Origin: Prostheceraeus crozeri
Taxonomy: Eukaryota > Platyhelminthes > Polycladida > Euryleptidae
Reading direction: 5' to 3'
DNA: 64,000 nt
Assembly (NCBI GenBank): GCA_907163375.1
Contig: CAJQUW010006864.1
Span: 124,001 to 188,000, forward strand
Below are positions 54,220 to 64,000 of this stretch, in pieces. The first letter of the stretch is position 1. The number at the start of each line of letters is the position of its first letter. Position numbers and translations under genes: made by a program. Below the pieces are notes generated by a model, which worked only from the letters and a program-made list of their open reading frames with translations, was not told the origin of the DNA and ran no database searches.

Positions 54220-57000
54220 CTGCTCATAAGCCATATACAATTATTTAATTCTATGATACTATTGCACCTATACTATGGTCTGCCACCTTCAGCGATAAAC
54301 TTCTTTCCTTAACTTCTTTATATTACCAAATGTAGTGTTGTTGAACACGACATAGCAACTATATGTGCGTATTTGTAATTGTAGATTCGTCATCAGCTCA
54401 ATAACTTCGAAATCACTATACTCACTGCATGAATAGCATTATTCAGGAATCTATATAAGTGAGGGCATGAACAAATTCAAGAGCATCGTGATCGCTTGAC
54501 ATTTAGATAACAATGCGATTAACTGACGTTGATCAACACGTTTACAGCGCAACATTCTCGACAGAATTGAGAGATGCACATCGTAAATAGAAATCACAAG
54601 TTACAATACAGCTCTTTGTCAAAAGCTACGATTCATGCTTACTCTATCACCAGTAAAAGATATACAAAGATAAAAAACAGTTTGCATTATTTGATTTATA
54701 ATCACATATTAAACAGATTTTTACGATACTTTCTTGAATAGAAATAAATAGATCATCTTTATTGATTCACAATATGCGGTGAATGCATTACAATTTGATA
54801 AAAGACAATTAAGAACATAAAAGGCAGTGGCAGTTATCTTCCATAGCGTGTAAAAGATTTACTAAAACATTCTGTGGAGATGCGAGGAGCTCTAATACAT
54901 CTAGTATCTCTCAGTGTTGGGCGCTTCGTCTCAAACATCACACGCAAAGGATGATCATCATGTTTCATCATTTCCCTGAACAATTTCTTGCACAACTTGT
55001 CAATAAATGATTCCAATGGACAGAATTCAATTCTAGAAAAATATCCTGCTGCAAATCGTTCAACTCTTGCAAGCTTGCACAGCAAATACTTGGAAAGATT
55101 GCAGAAACAAGTTATTGCATAAATCAAAACAGATCTTACAAAAGATTCATAGCAATGAAAAGTCTGTAGCTGAATACATTTAGCTCACTTTAGATTTCTA
55201 AGAATGAAAAATCTTCTGAAACAAAATTTGGGAACAGTCTTATCAATATAATAGTTCCAAGTAAGATCAGCTGAAAAGTGAACACCAAGGAATTTCAGAG
55301 AATCCACCGTAGATATAATATCGAAGTTGTGTCAAACTGTTACGTGTAAATATGTATTTATAAGGAAAACAAACACACGACAACATAAAGAAATATTTAA
55401 TTAAGTTACTTAAAAACTCTGTGATCAATTAAGTATAAAAGTATCTGATGTAAAAAGTATAAAATTCAAATCTCCAAGCCATTACGTGAATAACATAGAA
55501 TTTATAAATGTAGGTCTACATGCACATCCATTAGTCATCATGACAAGACAAGCTTAAAATAACATAGATAACATAGAGGCATAGATTGCTTGCACATGAC
55601 TTATACCCTTTCCCCATAAAAGGGAAAAATTTGCAATAGCAAAACACAAAATCATGACAGACACAACAAACAATCGGCAATTACATTGTCTTTCATTTAC
55701 AAGTGTCCATATGTTGAATTGGATATGAATCAGTTTTTGTGATGTTGACTTTTCTGTAATCTGTACACATGCGGTAAGTCCCATCCGTTTTAGGAACTAG
55801 TATACATGGAGAGCTCCAGTTGCTGTGCTCAATGAATCCATTTTTGAGAAGATTCTCGATTTCTTTTCGCAAATATTGCTCTTTTATTGGATTGAGCCTG
55901 TACGGGTGTTTCTTGATAGGTAAACTATCAGCGACATCAACATCATGAAACACTGGATCAGTTCTTGATGGCCCATCCGAAAATAGTTCGGAATATGCAG
56001 AAATCAATGTAGATATCTCGACTCTTTCATCTGCTGATAAGTGTGACAACTTCGTTTCCTGATTCTGTAAAGTGTCTGTGTTTGAAAATTTAGCACAAAA
56101 TTCATGTAATCTATCGAAATCATCGCAGGTGTTATGAATCGCTTAACCTTTATCATTCATACTGAGAACATTTACACTCACTGATCGCAAAGTGTTATTA
56201 TTAGCGATATCAACCACATTATTGGTGATATCAACGTTTCTATCAACTTACAATTTCAGCATATTGACATGACACAGTTGATTTTTCTTGCGCCTATCAG
56301 GCGTACTAATGACATAATTCAGATCACTCAACTTTTTGTTAATGACATACGGACCAACATATCGACATTGTAAAGGACTTCCATAAGTGGGTAATGAAGC
56401 GAGGACTTTCTGTCCTACTTTGGAATCTCGATCAGTCGACTCTGAATAATATCTACTTTTCATAACATCTTGATTCGATTTCAAATTACTTCTAGCTAAC
56501 TCGCAAACCTCCGATAACTTCGAGCGAAAATCAACTACATACTGCAACAAAGATGTTTTTGGAATAGATTCATCTGACAAAAGTTTTTCCTTAACAACTT
56601 TTATAGGTCCTCTAACAGTATGTCCAAAGACAAGGTCAGATGGACTGAATCCTACCGAATCCTGTATTGATTCCCTGGCGTAAAGAGCAAAAACGGAACA
56701 CCCTCATCCCAATTCTTATCAGGATCATGACAATATGTTCTCAGCATGTTTTTTAACGTCTGATGCCATCTTTCCAAAGCACCTTGACTTTGCGGATGAT
56801 AGGCTGAAGATGTATGCTGTGAAATATTCAACTCATGCATTACTTGCTGAAAAATTCCCGACATGAAATTCTAGCCTGGATCAGATTGAAATGAAATTGG
56901 GAGTACAAAAGTTGTAGAAATTTTAATCAGGGCTTTGATTATTGTTTTTGCCTTTATATTTCTCAATGGCATTGCCTCCGGAAAACGTGAGGATAAACAC
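53815..57000 (-). repeat. Right arm of large inverted duplication
   Basis: An inverse copy of 30,109-33,290: outer Polinton TIR, 540 bases of flank, the LINE 3' end (54,760-55,337), the Gmr1-like 3' LTR (55,338-55,596), and part of its RT and integrase regions (to 57,000). It ends abruptly at 57,000 where CGGCACGTC begins unrelated sequence. Its features are not independent insertions. Confidence 0.95.
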
Positions 57001-57199
57001 CGGCACGTCTCGACGATAGTTCTGATAGAATTCTTTAAAAATGGATGAAAGTAGCTCAAATCAAATAGATATGTGACAAAAAAATCACAATGATCAAATT
57101 GCTAAGTCAGTGGCGGAAAGTTTGTAATTCATTCTTTTCAAATTAAAGACATAGAACAGGAATTTCTAAATACGTTGGCCATACCCGAGTTTGAATAAT
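57001..57199. other. Original right flank, no gene recognised
   Basis: Unique sequence after the end of the inverted duplication. No ORF is supported. Confidence 0.4.
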
Positions 57200-57567
57200 G
57201 AAGTTGATTTGCGCTAATAGCCTTGCGGGTATAAAATAAAAATACTCTGTTACATTTTGTCAACAGACCGACCCACCTGTGACAATAGACAGGAACAATC
57301 ATCGCCCCTCGCTGCGTTTGCTGACCGCTCATCACAGGAGGCGGGGGAAAATATCCAACGGTGATGTAACTTGACACCCTGCCGGATTGATGGCATAAGA
57401 GAATCTTCCTAATTGTGAAGTGACAATCTTTCTTTTCATCTTTCTTATAAAAGCTCTTGTAATTCATGCCTTTATCAAATGTGAGTCTGACGAAGATTAA
57501 TCGAAAATTATCGAAAACAGAGTATTTTTATTTTATACCCGCAAGGCTATTAGCACAAATCAACTCC
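57200..57567. mobile_element. MITE with about 52-bp inverted ends
   Basis: The left end GAAGTTGATTTGCGCTAATA, running on to ACTCTGTT (57,251), is the near-perfect inverse of 57,515-57,567, ending AGCACAAATCAACTCC. Outside this, GAACAGGAATTT (57,156) and GAACAGGAGTTT (57,571) form a direct repeat. The 260-base middle has no coding sense. Superfamily unknown. Confidence 0.65.
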
Positions 57568-58477
57568 ATAGAACAGGAGTTTATTTTTAATTTTTTGAAA
57601 TGTTGAAAGAATTCCAAGCAATGCTGCCGCTATCTACGAATTGCTGGAGCAAGATAGCCTACATCTTAGGCAAAGTACGCAGTATTCATTATGAGATTCA
57701 GAAATTCTCAGGTCGCAGAAATTGAGATTTCGTGACCTAAAATGATTTATCATGAACTTGATGTTGATATATCAAATTTTCGTCACTATTTCACATTTTT
57801 TCTCAACATCAGGAAGTGCATCAGTTATATAATGACATAACCGTGATTTCAAAAGGTTTCTTTTTCATGACAACTTTAAATTGAATAGGATGTCCTCCTC
57901 GTTGAATAAATTATACTGTATTCTCAAAACATATTTCTCTCCAATTTCCTGTGACTAAGATTACAGATAAAATGAATTAATTACTATTGAAACAATGCAG
58001 TAAAGCATCTATTTAATCGAAATTTGCACATTTCGGTGCACCGGCCGAGAACCAGTGCAAGCAGATGAACGGTTGCACCGCGTACAGTCCGAGACTAAAC
58101 ATATCCAAAAATATATATCTCCTTTCTGTGTACTCAAATTCCTTTGGAGATTAGACTAAACTGCAAGGCATTTTGAGCTTCATGGAAATTGTATTCGTAG
58201 ACTGAAATGCTTATACAAATTATCTTCACGTAGGGTATTCAAGGTGTCCTAAGAGTTTGGCATTCGAGAAGGTTGTAAGTTCCGAGTCACAGATGAGATA
58301 CAAGTATTACGGGATTAGCCTTAGTAAACAGCGTTAAAAATTCTAAATCGCAATCTAATCAGGGACACGCACGATGAACGTAGCATGTTATTGTTTAAAA
58401 CTACAGAAAAGCTTCATAAAAATGTCTAATCTGGTCATTCTCTGAGTTGAGACGAGACCGGATTAGGCAAGTTGGTG
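57568..58477. other. No recognisable feature
   Basis: AT-rich sequence without ORF or repeat that I can support. Confidence 0.4.
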
Positions 58478-59010
58478 CTAAATAATATTGTAAGCATCTT
58501 TCTTATTCCTCATCCGTCCTTGCTTCATTCTCTTTTTACAAAATGCCTTATGTTCTGTGCAGTATGCGCACAAAAAGCATGCAAGAACAGGAATATTTTC
58601 AGTTTCATGCACATTTAAAATTACTGTGCTCAGGCTGAGCTTATCTACGCATATCACATCAAATGTCTTTGTGCAATGTGCACATAATTCGATAGCCTCG
58701 AAGTTCGCTCTATCAGTCTGTTCGATAAATCTAAGCCAATCTTCCTTTATCCCTCCTGGCTTCATTCCCTTTACATTGAACGCCTATTGTTTTGTGTATG
58801 TGAGAGGTATATGCATAAGAAAACACATATGAAAGAACATGAGTGCTTTGAGCATATATGTACATGTCAAATTACTTTGTTGAGGTTAAAGTTCGGTTAC
58901 GCATATTGCATCAAGCACACTTTGGCAATGTGCACACAAATAGAAAGGGATTGGATTGAAAAAGTCCGTGCTATTAGTCTCTTTGACAAGCTCACCAATA
59001 GCTACCGAAT
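58478..59010 (-). repeat. Diverged tandem duplication encoding Cys-pair motif
   Basis: Two related blocks (about 58,520-58,745 and 58,757-59,010). On the minus strand both encode a version of LCAHCTKTFDVICVDK (second copy LCAHCQSVLDAICVTE). The first copy lies in a 95-residue frame (58,478-58,765) with CAHC and CAYC pairs spaced 42 residues apart, then Lys/Arg-rich HKAFCKKRMKQGRMRN. The second copy is interrupted by stops. It could be a decayed zinc-binding coding repeat of host or mobile origin; no family recognised. Confidence 0.4.
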
Positions 59011-59845
59011 ATCTACCAAGTGTCCACAAAGATCGGTGTGCTCGATGAGATTTCTCATCAGGCTAAAAAGTTTCAGATGCTCGATTGAAGAGAGGGCCAA
59101 CTCGGAAATGGAGCGGTCGTGAGGCAGACTTTTCCCTCTCATCCACGATATCTCTACAACATGCTCCTCACATCAATTAGGCGACAGCTCCTAAGTCGCG
59201 GTGCGCAGGAGTCCATGTCACAGTGCTGAAAATAAGTGTATCCTGGAAATGGAACTAGGAGAAATTCCCACTCTGCGGAAACTTCAGTCTCGTATAAAGA
59301 TGCCTCTGCAGTCTGCACTCTGCACGGAAACCAGCGTGAACATAGCATCTGGTAATTGTTTCTGGTTTCAGCTTACGAATTACACCAGCGATCCACTAAC
59401 ACGCTTCGAAAACAGTGTGACTCAATTTACTGGCTCTCGAATGAAAGTCGTCGTGGCATTTGCAGAAATATATCGGGATATTTCAGTTGATGCACCTGTA
59501 AGATCCTTATTTAGTTGAGCCAAGTTGAAGTCTGTTGTACATCTCCCAATGCAATGCAGAGTGATCATTTAAGACAAGTAAGCATGTCCGTTCGTGACAA
59601 AATATTCTGGCCACAGTCGTAAAAAGCAGGTGACCGGTTTGTTAGAATGACTAGAGATTCTCTTCTAGGGGGCCCACACGTTACTTTTATTTTTTGGGGC
59701 CCAATTTCAGTCAATCTTAAATAGTTATGAATCTTTGTGCGCCTACACAAAATAGGTTCTATGCTGCGACTATAAATACACATGCTGAATTATTAATGCA
59801 CTAAGGCCACAGATAGGAATTAATTAGAGCTCAACCATGTTGAGG
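59011..59845. other. No recognisable feature
   Basis: A 105-codon plus-strand frame at 59,201-59,518 has no family signature and ends in an arbitrary place. Nothing else is visible. Confidence 0.35.
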
Positions 59846-59970
59846 CAAAGCGCCAGGCGAAACTTCCATCCTTTTGGGAGTGTAATAAGTAGAATTTTTA
59901 TGTTTTATAAAGCGCCACAGGCGAAACCTCAGGCTTTTTGGGAGTATAACTGGTAGAATTCAAGCTGAGA
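59846..59970. repeat. Two-copy tandem repeat (unit about 75 bp)
   Basis: AAAGCGCCAGGCGAAACTTC at 59,847 and AAAGCGCCACAGGCGAAACC at 59,920 begin two similar units, each running through TTTTTGGGAGT or CTTTTGGGAGT to GTAGAATT. Confidence 0.7.
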
Positions 59971-62900
59971 GAATTTTTGTATATGTAATTTTTACATATT
60001 TTAGAATGAATTTTTGGTTGGGAGGTTGGGGAGAGATGGTTTGGCAGCATATTTCTGCTGCCAGATATCTTTCCATTCTACGCATAATAGATATCATTCA
60101 TGTTTCTAAGTCAATACGGTGTTAATTCTATGATTCTCTACATCAAATTTTAAATCTTTTGTATAAACCATGAATTTTGCTTATCTCATTCTTTCTTGGT
60201 AATGGCTATAGTGTAAATAGTCGAAATATATTGATCAACTTTTTGTACGAATTTACAATAAATAACTTGACTCTCTTCCAAAGCTATTTTCAATCATCAT
60301 GAACAGTCAAGGCATATTTCCTCACCATGACTTTTGTATACATTTGTAAGCGATCAGTGAAAAGGAATAAAATTATTTGTAACTCGGAATATTGCGGTTA
60401 CACTTTTCATTTCACAAACATTTATAACGATCAATACTTTTTTGAAAATCTGCTATGTAGCTAATTCGTAGTAAATTCAGTTGTTATCAATATCAGAGAA
60501 AATACGAGTAGTAGACGCTAGGATATTCACAAACCAGTTATTCTGAATGCGAATAGTAAGCACATTGGTTGATCATCATAATCTACAAATTAAAAAATTA
60601 ATTTCAACAGTTCATTGCTTCGGAATGTTGTTATCTTTTTCCATAACAAACTCGCGCAACCAATCACATGCACGAAATCTAGCTCACTATTTATTTATAA
60701 ATTTTACAAAAATCGATCAAACTATCTGAAAAAAACCAAACTTCCACCACGATACGATGTACTGTATATAAATGGAGCAGGGATTCCAATTCAATCCGAG
60801 AAAAAATTCGGAAAAGCATTGTGGCCTCTTAAAAAAAGAAGAAACGGCTGCGGTGTTCATTGACTCCAAACCCAGCAAGCTGGTACCAGATAAAGGTCGC
60901 TACACGACTGAATAGACGACTGTGCGCATCGCTTGTGATGCATCTGCCCACAACATGTATGTAAAGCTAAAATATAGCGAATTTCGGAAAACCGGGATTC
61001 CTGATTTCTAACTTCAGAGCCTCCGACCCACCTTCCTCGCCATATTTACAGTACCTTCCGAAGAATATCGAGACCCTTCAATTCAGCTGAAGTTCACAAC
61101 AAACCGAATTTATCGAAAATATAAGCTTGATGTTTTTTCATTGACCAGCAAACCCAGTTTATAAAACAACTGATTAATTAAAGACGATTACTTCCATCAG
61201 CAATGAAATGATTATGCCATATCGACTGCATCATGATATCACATTGCGCATACCAATGTCGATGTTTGTTTATCCATGTTAATTTCAAGTATTAAGAAGT
61301 CTGCTGATGTCGTCATGCTTTCTGAATTATCGCTTGCATTGTCGGCCGCTTTTACAATAGACTGACACACCTACAGGTGGGAGAGTATTTACCACAGAAT
61401 TAGATTGTTTAAGCTACTTCGAAAATAATGATCGATTAATAAAAATAAAATAAAATAAAATAATAAAATAAATCGATGAAACAACGACAGCAAAGCACTG
61501 GCGACAATTAGAAATCATCGTAAGGTACTACTCCGAAAATCGTGAACGCACTGTCGTTTGTCATCTGAGCTCCATTACTCTTGGAAGGGCTCAAGCTCAT
61601 ACGCTATGCTCGAAAATCTCCGAAGTGGCGACGCCATTGTATACGTCAAAGCTTCTGCAAATATCGAGTGACTTGTTTAAGATTGTTCAATGATTAAAAC
61701 TGAGTGCAAACTGATTCAATGGCACATGCAGGAGCTTGCTAAATGGGAAAAAGAAGATCTTAATGTTTTACTGAGATAAGAAAAATATTCGTCAGAGAAG
61801 TCACTCAAGTAGAGCACAATAAACAAGACAAAATTTCGAGATGAAGTGTCAATGGAGTGTGTTTAGAAAGTGCATTTTCAAGACAAGTGGCAGAAGCGGT
61901 AGAGATTATGAAGAGCAAGCAGTGAGAAATTAATTAACAGTAAGAAGGAATTCAATGTCAACTGCATACATGAAGTTATCTTAAGGATCAAAGATTGCTA
62001 TCACTTTATGATACTATCCATATATAGGCCTACCCGAAAGCGACAGTCATGAATTGGTAGATGGACATGATTTCAAATTTAAAAAACCAGCACATATCAT
62101 AGAAGTAGAACTATAATCATTGTAAATGCTAGATTTTTTGCTTTAGTTGAAGCGGCCTGATCGACGAAATATCATTTCGCTATTGATAATAAGAACATTT
62201 TTATTCCGTAATTTAAGGTTACATATTAACTTTATCGCTTAATAATTTAGAAGATAATTATTTAATTCAAATGAAACAAAACGACAGGCCTGGTATGTTC
62301 TCGAAGGGCGGTAGGTCAGATGGAAAGACCTCAGAAAGCAGCGACACGAGATAATTCGAATAATTTTCAACGGCGTGGTTATCCTAGCGAACAAGAGCTA
62401 CAGAAATTTCATGTTTGCGTGTCAATCCGCATCTCGCATGCTAATCAGACCACAACAGATCAGACCTACATGTATTTATAGTGCTCACCACCAAACGACT
62501 ATGATGATGGCCTAAGTGGCAGAAATCTACACTGAACCACAGAATTCACCTAACAAAGCTGACGGTAATGTCGATTCAAGAAAAGGCATGTTCTAGTGAA
62601 ACATGTAAGTGCAGGAACACGACGAACGCATTGGATAGTGAGGGAAACGATCAATCCATTTGTTAAACCTGTGGAGGCATCTCATAATTTTCAGGCATCA
62701 AAATCAGCAGCATTACGGAAACATACGTATCAAAGCGTGATTTATCTATTCCAGCAAAACTGCATTGGAGCCAGTCCAATTTAGGCAACACTGAAATTGA
62801 ACCGGTGAATCAACAATACAATTTAATGAATTTTCAAAACGTACATCACACGTGCAGGGATGGTCCGATGTGACAAAATGAAATTCTACTGAGTATTTGT

Positions 62901-63689
62901 CAACATTTGCCCGGGTCTACTTACATCTGATGACATAATGAATTAATTTCTTGAAACTTTGACATATTTCAGATAAGATGGACCTTTACAGATAAATGAG
63001 ATGACCTCATTTTGTTGAATGTTCTTTGAGAATGTATCTATGATTTTTATGAATATGTAGATAAATGAAAATAGGCGTTGGGTATAGGCGTACCATATTC
63101 CTAATATTTCACAAATCCTTTTCTGATGTTTCGTGAATGAACTCTCCATTCTCATGCTAACCGTTTCTCACTTCTGCTTCTTACGCTGGAAGTCAACATC
63201 AACAACACAATGTCTTCAAGCTGTATGTAAATTTCGCGCTTAAGTTTCAAAAACGCAATACGTGTGTGGACAGTAAAGCATTTATGCCATGATCAAGCTG
63301 TGATTCTGGACAGACTTCAGTGCTCAGTCAAGTTGTCACTCGCTTTGCTTTTTTTTCAATTTTTTGTTCCAGTTTTCAGACATTGTTATTATTGTATTGA
63401 CGTTGTTTATCACCACTTTTGGTACCATTTTACCCTGGTTTAAAATTCAATGGTTTGAAACAGGCTAGTTTGCCACGACAAACGTGAAGCATGTGATACT
63501 CTTTTCTACTTCAATTGTTCCATTTAAAGTTGATATATTTTCAAATGTGATGATATTTTAGTAAACAAGTGAACGAAATGTTCTTTGTTTTTAATTAGAC
63601 GCATGTATAAATGAAATTTGGGTATCGATTTTGTACTAAAGCGGAGGCTAGTACATACGCTTTGTATCCTATCGCAATGACTAGACCTA
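59971..63689. other. No recognisable gene
   Basis: 3.7 kb of AT-rich sequence. Includes an (AAAAT)n-type microsatellite at about 61,438-61,473. Several 60-80-codon frames exist on both strands without family signatures. It may be host intergenic or intronic DNA. Confidence 0.4.
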
Positions 63690-63790
63690 CCGTATTTCTT
63701 CGAATAAGCGCCGCGGCGTCTATTCGAAACAACCCAAATTTTGCTGCGGCGTTTATTTGAGGGCGGCGTTTATTCGAAACATGCTCAAAA
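63690..63790. repeat. Fragment of a repeat family (CGAATAAGCGCCGCGGCG type)
   Basis: CCGTATTTCTTCGAATAAGC starts the block, and variants of GCGGCGTTTATTCGAAAC follow three times as short direct and inverted repeats. Words like this form terminal parts of DNA transposons in many invertebrate genomes; the other end is not in the window. The superfamily is not assigned. Confidence 0.45.
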
Positions 63791-64000
63791 TCTACCAAAA
63801 CTTTTTGATCTCTTTATGTTTAGGAACATCTAGCAGCAGGGTTATTGCGATTTTTCAATAATACACCATTCAGGGAGATGTGCTTTGTCTTTGAAAGCAC
63901 AAAATTGTCTAATTGTGCACGGATATAGCAAGCAATTGATTGCCCGCTTGCCTGGATTACGCAAATCGTGAGACTCTTCATTATGTAGCTTCCTAACGTT
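63791..64000. other. No recognisable feature
   Basis: Remaining 210 bases with no gene. Confidence 0.4.

Noticed and set aside
53815-57000. A second independent Gmr1 element and LINE end on the minus strand
   Set aside because: It is a base-for-base inverse of 30,109-33,290, so it is a duplication and not a separate insertion.

Overview
This is a gene-poor, AT-rich eukaryotic window, most likely from a marine invertebrate deuterostome (an echinoderm is my best guess). The strongest clue is an LTR retrotransposon with the Gmr1 domain order (integrase before reverse transcriptase), a group described from deuterostomes. No rRNA, tRNA or CRISPR was seen. The only host coding sequence I can support is two phase-compatible exons of one minus-strand gene: a Ser/Lys-rich exon near 23.0 kb and a Pro/Gly-rich XYPPX-type exon near 17.9 kb. 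Nearly everything else is mobile DNA, much of it nested.

Layout. 0-6 kb: a palindromic MITE, a plus-strand piggyBac relic, a diverged tandem repeat, and a 2.2-kb piggyBac copy with recognisable TIRs and a TTAA site. 6.3-17.3 kb: a minus-strand CR1/L2-type LINE split inside its RT by a 7.6-kb foldback-like element with about 569-bp inverted ends. That element carries a Penelope-like relic (GIY-YIG domain with an inverted truncated copy), a LINE linker fragment and a hAT MITE. 17.7-25.4 kb: host exons, a 4.9-kb intron and a second MITE. 25.4-32.4 kb: a hAT MITE with a perfect 8-bp target duplication, then a plus-strand LINE split by the Gmr1-like LTR element.

About 32.9-54.2 kb is a Polinton (Maverick), kept as a fossil with roughly a dozen breaks spread over its genes. 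It has a protein-primed DNA polymerase B, integrase with chromodomain, adenovirus-type protease, packaging ATPase, major capsid and penton-like genes, and several uncommon genes: a two-repeat TBP (TATA-binding protein) homologue, two tandem PC4-like ORFs just upstream of it, two RING-type zinc fingers, a DEDD-exonuclease-like ORF, and a terminal spliced gene. The polymerase, PC4-like and TBP-like genes read rightward; the capsid, integrase, ATPase and right-end genes read leftward.

The Polinton is flanked by a nearly identical inverted duplication: 30,109-33,290 is repeated in reverse at about 53,815-57,000, so the right side carries a backward copy of the left host flank (part of the Gmr1 element, its 3' LTR and the LINE 3' end). 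Across 2.8 kb of flank there is no net length change and I saw only a few base differences. 57-64 kb has a MITE, small tandem repeats and a Cys-rich tandem duplication, otherwise nothing I recognise.
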